Assembly (NCBI GenBank): GCA_026182355.1
Contig: JAPFBL010000034.1
Location: forward strand, 2,550,501-2,614,500
Origin: Hermatobates lingyangjiaoensis
Lineage: Eukaryota > Arthropoda > Insecta > Hemiptera > Hermatobatidae
Reading direction: 5' to 3'
DNA: 64,000 nucleotides
Part shown: positions 20,905-32,830 of the stretch, in pieces
Layout: each line of letters opens with the position of its first letter
How positions within the stretch are numbered: the first letter of the stretch is position 1
Program-made: the position numbers and the translations under genes
Notes under the pieces: generated by a model
Told to the model about the DNA's origin: nothing
Database searches by the model: none
Seen by the model: the letters and a program-made list of their open reading frames with translations, nothing else

Positions 20905-23280
20905 AATAATGTATATTTTATTTCTTATGGAATGATTTTTAATGACCTTTAATCTTTAATCTTTAATGACCATTTTTATTACTTGAAAATAGTAATATAA
21001 TGGATAGGTTGTAAGTAATTGTTTAAATATTTTTTGGCAAAATCTAGGAAACAGGTATTAAAAATACTTTATTTTAAATCAATAGTGATAATAATATTTA
21101 TAAGTTATTTAATTTTGGTCTATGAAAGGTTTGCATGTTTTTACTTTACTATAAGTAAAGTATAGTGATCGTGAAAAAATTCGATCTCGAGATTTTGACG
21201 GAATTACATGTTTTGAGGTCCCAGAAGTCGTTTTATGAAGTTTTTACGATGATGTCTGTGTGTGTGTGGGTGGGTGGGTGGGTGAGTGAGTGTGTTAGCA
21301 TTGCTTGTTACCACGCTACGGTCCAGAATCTTTGATGGATCAAGTTGATATTTTACAGAAAAATGGGCCACATAAAGACGAAGATCCATATTGTTTGGGA
21401 AGAATTATGCATGATGGGAAAGTCACTTTTTTTGCCAAAAACCGTTTTTTTTTAAAAACATTTATTTCTCTTAAACTGATAACTCTAGAGTTTTGAAATT
21501 TTGACATTATCTTTCAGGCTACAAATGGAACAAAGGAAAAATATACTCAGAATTTTAAAACAAAGGAAAATATTTTTTTTTTACAAAAATGTAAAAATTT
21601 TGACTTTTAATTCAATCTCAAACCTTGTGAGAGCGATACAAGCCATACTGTTTGACGGATCAAAATGAAACTCTGCCTACAAATAGAACATTATGTGGAC
21701 AATGAGGTGAGATATTTTTTTTCGAAATTACATTCGCTAATGGGGCGTTTCAGTACAATTTCTGTTTTCAGAAAATGTTTTTTTGACGCGAAACGGCTCA
21801 TTTAAAAATAATGAAAATTTGAACAAAAATGGAACAAAAAATTACCAATTCATAAAAAAAAATTCATGAAGTTTCAATTTCGGGAAAGAGCAATAACGAT
21901 TTAAAAACCCTTTGTTTATCCTAGACTAAGAGATCACCTGCTATACTTGAAAAATTTTTTATATTTTTTTACATTGTTTACATTGACTTAGAAATTTTTT
22001 GAGCAAATCCACTGATATAAAATTAATATTTATAAAGGAACAATTTAAACTGTTTATTGACTTATATGAGACGTAAGAGGAATAATATGTGCAGGAAAAT
22101 TATAACACTCACTCAGAAAAAATTCGTATATATATTATTAGACAAAGGGGAAGGAAAATGATCTTATTAAATACTAAGAAGCAATAAAATTCCCATTATA
22201 ATAATTCTGTAAAAAAACAAAATTGTAAAAGTTAATTCAAAATTGAAATCTTTCATTTAGAGATTAATAAATGAATTATCGTACATCTTTAATTATAAAT
22301 CACCTTAAAACAACATTTTATTCGCTGTTTATGATGTTTTTCAGAAAAAAAAGAAGGGTATTTTCCTGTTTTAAATTTGGAAATTTTACTTTAATAATCA
22401 ATGTAGAAGGATGTCAAGTAAACGATGTAAGAAATTCACTGGCTTTTTGAACAAAAGCCATGTTCTCTTGTAGGAGAATATTTCGTTTCAAGAAATGTTT
22501 ACTTTGGTTTTTCAAAAGTGTTATTACTGCTGTAGTTATACTAATGAAATTATTTGCATCAGCTGTGTGATGTACAAAAATAAGGTTATATATTGATATA
22601 TCCTTCAATCACTATCAGTACTACCTCAGGAACGAAAGACTAATAATCATATCCCATTTATATGTTTACATTATGCTTAAATGAGACGTTATGTGTTATA
22701 TACTCAAGAAATTTGATATTAAGTTACTTATAGTAAAGTTGAGTGTAGGCCACTCCAGATTTTTTTCTTATCGAACAACAAATACAGTTACAATTATTGA
22801 ATTAATTAACTAAATTAAAAATATTTTTACCTATTAAGTCTGTGTTTATAAATGAAAGTAAAGCTTTCCTAGACTGCATGCCAGTAAATGCACACAGGTC
22901 TGGGTGTCTGTTGGATCAAGAAGAAAGATCTGGTTAGTAGTTCTTGTTTAACCGGTTTCTCAGCATTTCTCTTATTTAGAACACAACCAGATTATTTTAA
23001 ACCTATAGTTTGTTTACATTATATTACTATATATCTCCTCTATTCATATATTCCAGTTGAGTTTTGCGTCTTAATTCCTTAGTTACATTATTTGTTTAAT
23101 GAATGTCATCATCAACAGCTTTTCCCTGTCTTGTTTGATCTTTTGTGTTTGGATTTAAATACATCATTAATGGATGACATTCTGCCGGTTTCAGGATCAA
23201 GTATTTTCAATTGTTCTTTCTTAGCCAATTATAGTCCTTTCTGATAGGTATACAGTTAATCTGTCATAATTTCTATGCTA
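20905..23280. other. AT-rich DNA, no gene seen
   Basis: A short GT/GGGT tract lies at 21256-21290. Some short frames (21305-21496, 22888-23082) lack any family resemblance. Confidence 0.5.
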
Positions 23281-23285
23281 CAAAT

Positions 23286-23498
23286 TTACTTCGCAAACTA
23301 ATAACTTTTTAATTTTCAATTAGATTTATTTTTTAATTATAACTAATTTTTAGCAATTTACCATATAAAATGATTTTTTTTTCTTAAACTCTTTGTGTAA
23401 ACCTGTGTGGTATTAGAAATAATTGTATCTTATGTTTTACTTTTAAATGTAAGGTCTTTATTTTAATGAATTAATTACGTTTCACCTTTACAAAAATT
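23286..23498 (+). repeat. Dispersed repeat A, copy 1 (A-B-A block)
   Basis: About 210 bp (cttcgcaaactaataacttt to tttcacctttacaaaaatta) recur in the same orientation at 23773-23983 with around one difference per 15 bases. The two copies bracket repeat B. Confidence 0.9.
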
Positions 23499-23502
23499 AG
23501 AA

Positions 23503-23770
23503 ATAACTACTTAGATAGTTTTTAGTATTTATTATTAAATAAAATAATTGTCAATATAGAATTTGGAGTTAATAAAATGATGTATTATTTTATCATTTTC
23601 TAGTTTTATATAATGAAGTATTCAGTTGCAACTTTTGGAATTTGTTTGTAATATTTCTGGAATTTTAGAGCTTAATATTTACTAAAAATGTATATCCATT
23701 TTGACTAATATTGCTGACTGGAGTCTATATATCACTGTTAGAAAAATAAAATAATATTATTTTATTGTAG
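23503..23770 (+). repeat. Dispersed repeat B, copy 2, between the two A repeats
   Basis: Same orientation as 19014-19287 and highly similar. Sitting between direct repeats A, it gives an A-B-A arrangement; at 19 kb B occurs without A. This fits a tandem A-B duplication that lost its last B, or a non-coding element with terminal direct repeats. Confidence 0.9.
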
Positions 23771-23772
23771 AA

Positions 23773-23983
23773 ACAAACTAATAACTTTTTAATTTTCAAT
23801 TAGATTTATTTTTTGATTATCACTAATTTTTACCAATTTACCATATAAAATGATTTGTTTTTCTTAAACTTTTTGTGTAATCCTATGTGGTATTATAAAT
23901 AATTGTCTCTTATGTTTTACTTTTAAATGTAAGGTCTTTATTTTAATGAATTAATTACGTTTCACCTTTACAAAAATAGAAGA
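23773..23983 (+). repeat. Dispersed repeat A, copy 2
   Basis: Second copy of the A unit, ending with the same tttcacctttacaaaaat. Sequence downstream is unique. Confidence 0.9.
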
Positions 23984-24109
23984 CTTACTCTAAATATTAC
24001 TAATATAAGTTATTGTATTGTTTGAAAAGCGTGTTTTATTATATACACCACTGTTTTATCAGCTTGTTAGTCACAAAATGTTAAAGAAAGACAAAGTAAA
24101 TTTGCGTAG

Positions 24110-24350
24110 TCGAGTTGTATGCTAAGAGAAGTCACTGGTGAATATCTTTCCTCCGAAGACTGTGTCTTGCGTAAGCGGCTGTCTGGTCCCACGGTGTCGA
24201 TTGAAGCTGAATCGCCTCTCCGGGTCGTCTCACCGGTACCGATTTCATGTTCCTACTCCATCCTTTGTCACTTTCTTCTTACCGGCCCTCTTTACATGCA
24301 GTACCGTTCATCTTATCACATCGTGTCCATTTCACACAAGATAAAAACTT
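24110..24350 (+). other. Balanced-composition island with 80-codon frame
   Basis: This block is clearly richer in G and C than its surroundings. One frame (24119-24361) reads MLREVTGEYLSSEDCVLRKR and then LSGPTVSIEAESPLR, which is protein-like at its start and turns hydrophobic later. A second frame is open across the same block. No family, splice pair or repeat is recognised. It could be an exon, a decayed element or a regulatory island. Confidence 0.25.
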
Positions 24351-24448
24351 ATTTCTCCTAGAAAAGCTAAATTCTACTCCGTTCTCACAATATTTCTATT
24401 GTACTCCACATAAAAATAAAATTCCTTAAACGAACATGATATCGTAAT

Positions 24449-24499
24449 TAAAACATGTTCCATAAGTACTTCTTAGCTAGAAAAATGGAACATGTTTTA
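24449..24499. repeat. Perfect 15-bp inverted repeat hairpin
   Basis: taaaacatgttccat (24449-24463) pairs perfectly with atggaacatgtttta (24485-24499) over a 21-nt loop. No T-run or flanking gene suggests a terminator; the function is unknown. Confidence 0.7.
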
Positions 24500-24504
24500 A
24501 ATAC

Positions 24505-25820
24505 AGCTGACTACTCTGCTATTACAATATGACAGCCAGGGTAGTGTATAATCTACCAATAATATACAGAATTGTGTCGATAATAAATCGTAGCCCCTGA
24601 GTGTTTGTACACAAACTCCTACTTTCATAGAATTTTTTTTATTCTATTAAATCTATTCTTTGAATTTAAGTTTTTTTTTTAAATTTCAACCTGCACAAAG
24701 TGTGAAGTATTGAAATGCCTAAGTTAATGTTTTCAATAATGAAATGGGCGAGGATCAGGGATTGGTGAATAAATTTGGAATCTCATTGCGTTTTCTTATG
24801 GGTCAAAAAAAGTATAAAAGAACGAACATTGCAATAAAACATAGGTTCAAGAGGTTTTTTTTTTATATTTTGCATCAGAATTAAGAGCTATATAAGGCAT
24901 TACGAGCAGCCATTGATAAAAATGTTGGTCATATACGAGCGACTCTCCACGAAGAAATTCGCAGTACGAGTTGTCTTCACTCACTCCTAGATGTTCTCCG
25001 TTTTAAGATTCGTAGTTTAATAGAATAGGATTATTTCTTGCATCTCTTTCATCATCCATATTACATGCAAAATGTTGTTTATTTTTTTATGATTGTACCT
25101 TTTCTGATTAAAAAATGAACTTAAAATCGGGTGTTGTGCGTTATACTATTTTCAATGTGAAAAATTACTTTGTAACACAAGTAAATGGAAATACGAGTTG
25201 GGTCAGGGAACGCATTAAACTCGTACTGCGAGGATATACTGTAAATTAAAGTTGAACAGTCCTTTATTTAAGTAAATCTGTTTTATTCTCCCATTCAAGT
25301 GATATGGCAGGTTCATTTATATTTATCTTCTAGTGTTTTTGGCTATAATATTACAATTGTTTCTGACATTCTAAGATTTACTCCACCAGTGAGTATTAGC
25401 CCAATCCGTTGTCTGGAGTAGATATTTAATTAGAGACATCAGAAAAACTACAGTAGCACTTTTTACTGTGAACGTAACATTGAAGTAAAATAAATTTGAT
25501 CACAGTTGTTTTTGATTGTAACGTCGCAGTGATCACTTTAGGTTGCGAAGTTCCATCATTCCACATATAGACATACGAGTAGTTCAGCCTAATTAAACAA
25601 GTGTTAGTTGTATATTTAAGGCTTTAATCTAGTAAGGCTTCAGTACATTATTTCTATCGTTTTTTGTCTTTCTGTCGACTCTGCTTTGGTTGACTTTAAA
25701 ATTATCATGTTTGTGAGCATAAACTCTAGGTATATATCTGTTCTTTGGGAAGAGAAAACCAATCATCCAACCAGTACAAAGTATTATTAGAAAATACTGG
25801 GGTAAACAGATAAAACAAAA
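24505..25820. other. AT-rich DNA, no gene seen
   Basis: No repeat family or coding motif is recognised; several T and A runs. Confidence 0.5.
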
Positions 25821-25829
25821 TTTCCAAAC

Positions 25830-26150
25830 AAAAGAGGTTTTTTATTTCAAACTACGCTTTCTGAACACTCTTGTTCATCGTCAAGTAAATATTCAGTGGT
25901 AGAATTATAGGAACTTTCACGGAACGTTCATGTGGTTATTCCACGGTTGTCGGTCCTCCACTCCTTTCTTTGGATGTTCACCTGACGATGAACACAAAGT
26001 GAATTAAAAACCTTCTTTCGTATGGATACTTTATATTGTCCATTTATCCTAGTATGAGTAAATACCACAAAACTACGGATTGCACAACTAATGAATTATT
26101 GGAAAATCATATTAACGGAAAAATTCATGCTAACTGTGGATTGAAATATC
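25830..26150. mobile_element. PLE terminal foldback, family B, decayed
   Basis: This is related to 47080-47345. The left arm (minus) has UUGACGA (25884-25878, C3 changed), stem II GAACA with UGUUC, and GAAA (25861-25858). The right arm (plus) has intact CUGACGA (25982-25988) and gaacacaaagtg, but the second half of stem II and GAAA are deleted. Downstream, atgagtaaataccaca then actacggattgcacaactaa is shared with 47309-47345. From ATG 26054 that frame reads MSKYHKTTDCTTNELLEN before it decays, possibly the PLE N-terminus of this family. Confidence 0.65.
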
Positions 26151-26154
26151 TATA

Positions 26155-27105
26155 TATTTTATCTTTGTTAATATATATTTCAGTATGCATTTTTTCAATA
26201 TGTTTTCATTAAACATGTTGGTTTAAAAGCAGATTAATGAGTTTTGTTATATATATATCCTTTAATTATGTTCTAAATTATTTTGTCTAAATACATATAT
26301 TTAAATAAAAGCAAATAAGGACTGTTTGTATTCGCTAATATTGAAAGATATAGTTAACTGTGTCCCTTAATAATGAAACCATTATTTTTCATCGTTTAAA
26401 ATGTAAGCTTAGGTAAGCACATATTTAACTATTACTTTAAATAATTAAAAGTGTAGGGCAGCGCTAAATGAAGCTATTTATGTTTTAATGACTAAGAAAG
26501 TGTTTATATTTGAGTGAAGCCGAGTGGCTGACGAATTTCAAACTCTCCTCTGGACTAATGACCTGACGAGACTCGACGAAATCAAGTGCTTACTTCTCTA
26601 ACAATTCCTTTCCACGATTCACTATACTTAAAATTACAAATAAATATTTCTAACTTAATAAAATTAACTTATTATTAATTAATTTATGGGATTAATCATA
26701 CATTTTTGATGTTACAATGTAGAAGTATTACTGTTTTCATTCCAATGCAATATACTCAGCTATTATGAGTGATTTATTAAGTAAGGAAGAAAAATAGCAT
26801 TCATATCCTAACATTTGTATAAAATCTGTTTCAAAGAAGTTTTGTTCTTCATGAAATTACATCTAGAATAGAAAAAAAAAAAACAAAAGATCACTTGGAA
26901 ATTACATAGCATAAATAACAAATGAGAAAAAGAGATTTACAAATTTAAACAACTAAGTTTCGATAGTTGTGGTGCATTGAAGAGATGAGAAACAAGTAAT
27001 ATAATTTTAGGGTAATGTCACTGCATGACATACATTTCGAATTTATCAGGAAGTAATATATTCCTATATTACTGTTTATTTTAGACCTAACCCTCAAGAT
27101 AACTA
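26155..27105. other. AT-rich DNA, no gene seen
   Basis: No gene, RNA or repeat family is recognised. Confidence 0.5.
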
Positions 27106-27111
27106 ATTTTA

Positions 27112-27152
<41 letters not shown>

Positions 27153-27216
27153 ATTTCACATAAACACGTGAAATAACAATCAATGCTCAAACCACAATAA
27201 GAAAATGGGAAAACAA

Positions 27217-27259
27217 GACTAAGATCTTTCCACTGTAACAAGCGGTCTTCATCAGAGTC
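27217..27259 (-). ncRNA. Hammerhead ribozyme candidate, family A, intact core
   Basis: Minus strand: stem I GACU with AGUC, core CUGAUGA (27255-27249), an unpaired A, the stem II region GACCG to CAGUG with two mismatches, core GAAA (27230-27227), and a GAUCU stem III with U17. Length is 43 nt, identical to the other family A copies. Confidence 0.6.
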
Positions 27260-27288
27260 AAAAAACCAACTGACTTAATTGGGTTTTT

Positions 27289-27331
27289 GACTCTGACGAA
27301 GACCGCTTGTTAGAGTGGAAAGATCTTAGTC
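27289..27331 (+). ncRNA. Hammerhead ribozyme candidate, family A, intact core
   Basis: Stem I GACU with AGUC, core CUGACGA (27293-27299), an unpaired A, a weakened stem II (GACCG opposite GAGUG), core GAAA (27318-27321), and a GAUCU stem III with U17. Core and spacing equal those at 41606-41648. Confidence 0.6.
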
Positions 27332-27779
27332 TTGTTTTCCCATTTTCTTATTGTGGTTTGATCATATATATATTACTAAATATAAGTTCTGAAGACATAA
27401 AGGTAACCTTCATATTCTGGATACCAAGCAATCATCTTAAGACTTAACTTTTTCTAAAAGTATAACCTGCGTAAAGGTATTTTATAAATTCCTGTATTAC
27501 GAAAGCGTTCCAGAAATTTTAGATAAGTGTCTTTAATAATTTTATATTATTAAGTATTTATAAGTCTTTATTAATATTTTGTAATATAAAGTGGTGCTTT
27601 TATTATATATTTAGTTTTTATTTTCTTCGGGATCCCACTATTGTTTGAACTTTAGAAGTGTATTTATTGGCTGCATATTAACTTTTATTCACTTTTCAAA
27701 TGAGAATGGTTTTGGATTGTGTGTCAATATTGATTCACTGTAGATATGTCATATCAGAAAGGCGTTTTAATGAAATTGA

Positions 27780-27915
27780 AAAGGCTGGACTGGTGGGGCG
27801 CAGGAGGATGAAAGGTGATTGGTAAGGCAGATAGAGGTGAAAACAGAGCGGTGACAGAAGCAGGCTAGACAAAGGCTACCTACCACAGGCTCGCCTACAC
27901 TTTGTCCCACCACCG
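27780..27915. promoter_or_regulatory. GC-rich island
   Basis: A short non-repetitive G/A-rich then C-rich block (tggtggggcgcaggagg, later tttgtcccaccaccgccg) in AT-rich DNA. No open frame. Possible regulatory element or old repeat. Confidence 0.2.
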
Positions 27916-28289
27916 CCGAACCCCTTATAACCTAATTATTTACGACAACTGAGATCCAATCTAAATTGACTTACCAACAAAATAGTCCTCACAGTGGTCC
28001 TTTTGCACCATATTTATCTTAATTAAATCAATTCTTCTGTGCAGACATCGTGCTTACAGGAAATAATCAAACATTCTATATGCATGCATCTATTCATATT
28101 TATTGTCATTTTAAAGTTTTTTGCGGTCAAACCGATGTACTTTTTATACTTCTCTAGTATCATAAGTTTATCCTTTATCATTGAAATATTCTTTGTTGGA
28201 AATGTTCTCTCTATCTTTTATTTCAAAGAAGCAGTAAGTTCTTTGTACTTTTTAAACTAATATCACATTTACTTAAAAAAAGTAAATAT

Positions 28290-28440
28290 ACATATATATA
28301 TATTGATAAAAGTATCGACCGTGGAATTGAAACAAAACTATAGTTTATCGGGACTCGGCCAGTTCTTCAGGTTCAAATTAAACTCTCATTGCCAACGTTT
28401 CGGTCTTTATTTAAAACATTTTTCATAGGCCTACAAAAAC
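28290..28440 (-). mobile_element. PLE 3' terminal region with hammerhead-like motif, starting at (TA)n
   Basis: TA-rich sequence at 28292-28303 is followed by tgataaaagtatcgaccgtg, the same junction as at 56850-56885. On the minus strand, 28440-28398 has GGCC, UAUGAAA in place of CUGANGA, a hairpin ending in GACC, GAAA (28401-28398) and CGUUGGC, which gives stem I GCC with GGC. Farther along, CUGAAGA at about 28378 starts a second partial motif. The position is just 3' of the PLE coding remnant on the same strand, linking these motifs to PLEs. Confidence 0.65.
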
Positions 28441-28799
28441 AGACGAAATATAAGAAATAATACAATCATTCAAAAACCAAACATACATAATAGTGCAATT
28501 AGTTACAATTAAGAAATTACAATAGAAATTTTTACTATAGGCTAGTGAGAAAACATACAGAAGTATAAATGTTGAAACAGAAAAACTAAGTATTATATTA
28601 CAAATTATTTTACAAGGAAAAATAGTATGTGTATTTTAACAACAACTGTAGACTGAAAGAACACGTGACACTGAACTGAAATAACCAAACAAGATAACCA
28701 AATTTCACCAGACATCCAAAGACACTAACACAATTTTTCATCTATCAACAATGTTTAACTTAACACACCCAAATAAATACTATTTAAATTTGAACTGTC

Positions 28800-30110
28800 A
28801 CTTCTGTAATTAATGGATGACTGGTCCTTTCTAATATATAACATTTCCAGAATTTTCCTTCCCTGTTCATACATTTATTTGGCTATTATTTTTATTTCAT
28901 CAAAATCAAAATTATGGCCTTCATTAATACTGTGTGCAGCTAATGTAGTGGCATTAATTTTCTTTTTTCTTATAGAATAACTGTGCTGATAAGTCCTTTT
29001 CTTATCACAACAGAGTGATAATAAACTTTGTTACATTCTTTGCACTTTATTGCATATATAATATTACTCTGATATTCCTTTGAAATCTTCTCTTTTACAT
29101 TTGAAAATAACGATTTCACTTTTTTTTTGCTATAAAATGCTAGATTAACTTGAATTAAGTGTCTTTTGAAGACTTTTTTAATTGATTGCGACAATCCTTC
29201 AACATATGGAAATATAAAAAACTTTCTATCTTGAACTTCTAAGTCAGTATTTGTACCATTTTCTGGCTCTTGTTGTTGCCTTAAATATTTTGACCAAAAA
29301 CGTTCAATCAAATTTCCTGGATAATTATTTTTCTGTAGTAACTCTTTTACCCTTACTTCTACCACTTTTTTCACCATATTCTTAACGTAATTTAATTTCT
29401 GATTCATAGGATGGGAAGAATAGTAATTCAATATTCTTCCAGCACTGGTAGGTTTCGTGTACCAATCGGTTGTTAAAATATTACCATTTTCTCCTCTTAT
29501 AACTTTTATATCCAGGAATAGCAGAATGCCATCTTTTTCTAACTCACATGTAAATTGAAGTCGATTATGATATGAATTAAATACATTTAAAACATTATCA
29601 AATTCTCTCTTTTCAATAATTAGAAACAAGTCATCGACATAGAGATTCATGAATTTTACTCACTTTTACAATACTTTAGTAATTCAACCATTACTATGTT
29701 TGCAAGAACCGGTGATATTGGAGAGCCCATAGGTAATCCAAACTTTTGTTTATATATAAATCCATTAAATATACAAAATCAAGCTTCACAAATAAGTTTT
29801 AGAATGGATAAGAATTTCTCCTTTGTGATGACAATATGGGGATCAATTTTTTTCCATTGCTTATTTATTAAATCAAAAGTTAAATCAATTGGCACTTTTG
29901 TAAGAAGTGATTGAACATCTAGAGAAATCAATATTACATTTTCATTTAGTACTTCATTCGTTAACGCTTCTTTAAATTTTAATGATTTTTTAACATTGAA
30001 TTCACTAGTGACAACAATATAATTTAGATAATTTCTCTACGTATTTTTATAGTTCATAAGTTGGCTACCAATAAATGAAACAACTGAGCGCAGAGGAAAA
30101 TTTGTCTTAT
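28800..30110 (-). pseudogene. Penelope-like element: broken reverse transcriptase plus GIY-YIG endonuclease
   Basis: Minus strand, in order: PLRSVVSFIGSQL (about 30105-30065, compare the PLR-P-IVS-x-x-GSP block of PLE RTs); LISLDVQSLLTKVPIDL (about 29930, motif A); GLPMGSPISPVLANIV (about 29742-29695, motif B); YVDDLF (29641-29624, motif C); LLFLDIKVI (about 29520). Then NIIYAIKCKECNKVYY (about 29070-29025), the start of a GIY-YIG domain in which the YIG is changed to YYH, and after a frame shift near 28975 TLAAHSINEGHNFDFDEIKI, typical of the PLE endonuclease C-terminus. The longest unbroken frame is 28970-29650. Stops (about 30052, 29772, 29665) and at least two frameshifts make it a pseudogene. 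The N-terminal part is missing or unrecognisable. PLE RTs copy RNA primed at a nick made by the endonuclease. Confidence 0.85.
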
Positions 30111-30179
30111 GCTTAATTGTAGCTAATTTCACTTTTATGTATGTTTGATTATTGAATAGGAAAGACGATCCAAACTGGA

Positions 30180-30340
30180 CACAATATGAGTTCAAAATTG
30201 ATGAAGAGTAACACACAGAGTTATGAAACAGACTTACTAACTCAAATTTTGGGGCAAACGTCTTCAGGAGAAAATATAGAGGGGGAACCAGGACGCTGTA
30301 AACGCAATAGGGTTACCTACCGTTGCGTGTGCAGGTACTT
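30180..30340 (-). repeat. PLE terminal piece with CTGAAGA
   Basis: Minus strand CUGAAGA (30267-30261) and the CAAAATTTGAG continuation match 17376-17406. The adjacent ggacgctgtaaacgcaatag resembles 17430-17450. It lies just upstream of the PLE coding remnant and could be its 5' terminal repeat or a separate insertion. GAAA is not preserved. Confidence 0.45.
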
Positions 30341-30784
30341 GGTCACCCTGTCTCTTTCTCTTTTATAATATCATTCAGTATGTCAAAGAGTGTTTCTATT
30401 CGGTATGGTCTTTCTTTTTTGATTTTATATATAAAAATATAACTTTTATTAAAGGGCATGCCAGGTTTAATTTCGTTGTTTTTGGGGTTAATTTTTGAAG
30501 TTTTCCACAATTTAGGTAATATGTATAAAAATTTGCTCATAATAAAGTGGGATCTAAATAGCAAGTTGGTTAACATTTTTCCTGTAGAGTAAACGGTGAA
30601 AAATTGATTTTATATCCGTCTAGGAATTAAAAGAAAAAGCGCGTTGATATTTTCTTCCCAGTAATGATATTTAATGTCCTTACGGATCAATACGGTATAC
30701 CTGGTTTAAATAACAAAAAAATGTCAAATTTATTGAGTTGATAATAGTAGAAATGTGTTATAATATGCAATGAGGTGGTGTAAA

Positions 30785-31080
30785 AGACTAAGTGGTCGGT
30801 GGACAGGGGTTGCTGTCAAGTCGGGTAGGAAGCGGCATGAGGCTGTCAGAATTGATTCGAGGGCTCACCGAGGCCGCTGTGAGATTGGAAGACAGAGGGG
30901 GCACCAGGGCGAATGTGGTTTGTTTTATGTTGACGGAAGGCCCTAGCGTGGCTCGAGGCACGTCTGTCTGACCCAGAAAGCCGCATGCCGATTTATTGCC
31001 CCTAAAATCTGTCTCCGACCCTGGCAGCCTGCCCACCTGCAAATCGCTTTCCTTCCAACCCCCTCCCCTATCTTTTATTT
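30785..31080. promoter_or_regulatory. Long GC-rich island, possible regulatory element or exon
   Basis: About 300 bp of G/C-rich unique sequence, the strongest such contrast in the window. It contains homeodomain-like cores (gatttattgcc near 30990) and an E-box (cacctgc near 31035). A minus-strand frame of 104 codons (31102-30788) covers it, but its residues (Pro, Ser, Thr, Leu) show no family. Both strands have long open stretches, as expected for GC-rich DNA. Confidence 0.3.
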
Positions 31081-31089
31081 CAACAAGGT

Positions 31090-32280
31090 ATAAATCCTTC
31101 AAAATTGACTAACGGAAGTTAATTCTCGTGGTCATGCAATTGTCTGTTCACCAGACCTTACTCGGATTCTCAATAAAAAAAATTCATTTGTGGTTCCAAA
31201 ATTATCTTTGAACAACACGTGAGTGATGGTTATTCTAAAGATAGAACCACAAAGAAGTGCATAAGTTAATAATCAACAAACATATCAATCAACAGAACGA
31301 TATCTTCTTTTGATCATAAGTAGTTAAAGGACAATGCAGGGGGGAAAAGTAACGTTGAATACTAATATAGAAAAACTTAAAAATACGTTTAATCTATTGA
31401 ATAAATATACAGTTATGAAAAAAATTCAAAGTAAATATATTCATTAGATAAAAGAAGATAATATACACCAGTTAAAATTACCAGGAATCAATATCAATTC
31501 AATAGTTAACACAAACTCCAATAACTAGGTTGTTTAGTTATTCAAAATTAGAAGTTTCTATTGAATATATAGTGCTTCTAATATGGGGAGAGTTTTTGTT
31601 ATTTATTCATTTCTACAAGTTTGGTATTTATAACCAACTATCTGCTTATCTTGATTTTGGGAAAATTTTTGACGAAGTGTTTAAAAACACCGGGGCGAAA
31701 GCGCATAGTTACTCATTGATGTCATTGAACCTACTTAGTATACCTGTAGTTGAACTTCTGAAACAAATAATGAGTTTTAAACAGTCTTATAGTATATTGC
31801 AAGTCATGTAGTTTGATTATCTGTATTCAAACTTTACCATGTTCTCTTTATATAACAGGGCTTAATTCTTTACCTTGTAGAATCTACCTGTGAATCGAAA
31901 TTCTGTCAATTTTCTAGATTAAAAATTAAATTCTTATTGCTGACAATTCGGTTTTATTTTAAAAGCTTTTCTATCGGTAGAAGCAAAATTTTTTTTAAAA
32001 ACAAAATGAAATTTACCTTATTTAGACAAACTAATGGAATAACAATTGTTAGTTTGTTATTAATATAAATTTCATTTGCTTATTCAAAAAAATTCTTACT
32101 TCTTGCTATGGAAATGGTTTGAAAATGAAACCTATACCTTGGAAACAAGCTTGATTTTGAAACTTATAAGTACATTATAATCAATGTTTCAATTTTAATA
32201 AGTTTATAAGAAAATAAACTTTTCTTAATATTTTTTAAAGATTTTTAGGATAGTCTTGTTTGTAAGCGAGACATGTAGTA
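31090..32280. other. AT-rich DNA, no gene seen
   Basis: The frame at 31530-31811 (93 codons) contains AYLDFGKIFDEVF, which superficially recalls LINE RT motif A, but no neighbouring motif supports it. Confidence 0.45.
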
Positions 32281-32284
32281 ATGG

Positions 32285-32830
32285 ATAATACCCGTAGTTA
32301 ATGTTTGTGAGTGCCACAGATCAAGTCGGTTTAATTGACAGTGTTGTTTGTGTAGACATGTGAAACAGTCGTTTGAATTCTTTTGGTCTACACAGTTGGA
32401 GAGCTCGCTGAGGTTATACTCATCCGAAGATATCCAACTCATTACGGCTCCCATACTATCATATACATGATACTTGCAATTCACCCTTGTTAAACTTAGG
32501 CTGCGGTACGATTGGTCACGAGACATGCTCCAGTGTTGCCAATAGTGTCCCGCTAGAGCAGGACCACGCGACAACCATTACAACTAGACCATAGCAATCA
32601 TGCAACCGCAACGTACCGATCCTCTTTCTATTGACAGTTGGAGTGGAGGCCACTTATACTGTCATTACCTGCCACTCGGACAAGTCACCGCAAGTTGACA
32701 CGTTCTCAGAGGAAACCTTCAGTGTTGCAGATTTCCCTCTGTATACCTCACTCACGTCCTTCGACATATTCTTATAGTGAGTTAAATTACAAAAATAAAC
32801 GCACAGACCATCTATTGCAAGAATGAAATG
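32285..32830. other. Balanced-composition island with frames on both strands
   Basis: Unique, less AT-rich sequence. A minus-strand frame of 109 codons (32574-32245, starting MSRGPALAGHYWQHWSMSRD) and a plus-strand frame of 62 codons (32638-32826) are open. Neither shows a domain. A candidate exon or regulatory region; unresolved. Confidence 0.25.

Larger units (their letters stand above)
27111..27365. mobile_element. (TA)n plus PLE terminal foldback, family A
   Basis: (TA)n at 27113-27149 is followed directly by aaagatttcacataaacacg, the same terminus as at 15290 and, inverted, at 41735. Inverted arms (27150-27272 and 27278-27363) each carry a hammerhead candidate with an intact core, 27217-27259 minus and 27289-27331 plus. 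The right arm ends in another short TA run. Confidence 0.8.

Noticed and set aside
24449..24499. Hairpin as transcription terminator
   Set aside because: Eukaryotic context, no T-run and no adjacent gene; only the inverted repeat is reported.
31530..31811. AYLDFGKIFDEVF resembling LINE RT motif A
   Set aside because: No motif B or C nearby and the rest of the frame is AT-driven; a single short resemblance.
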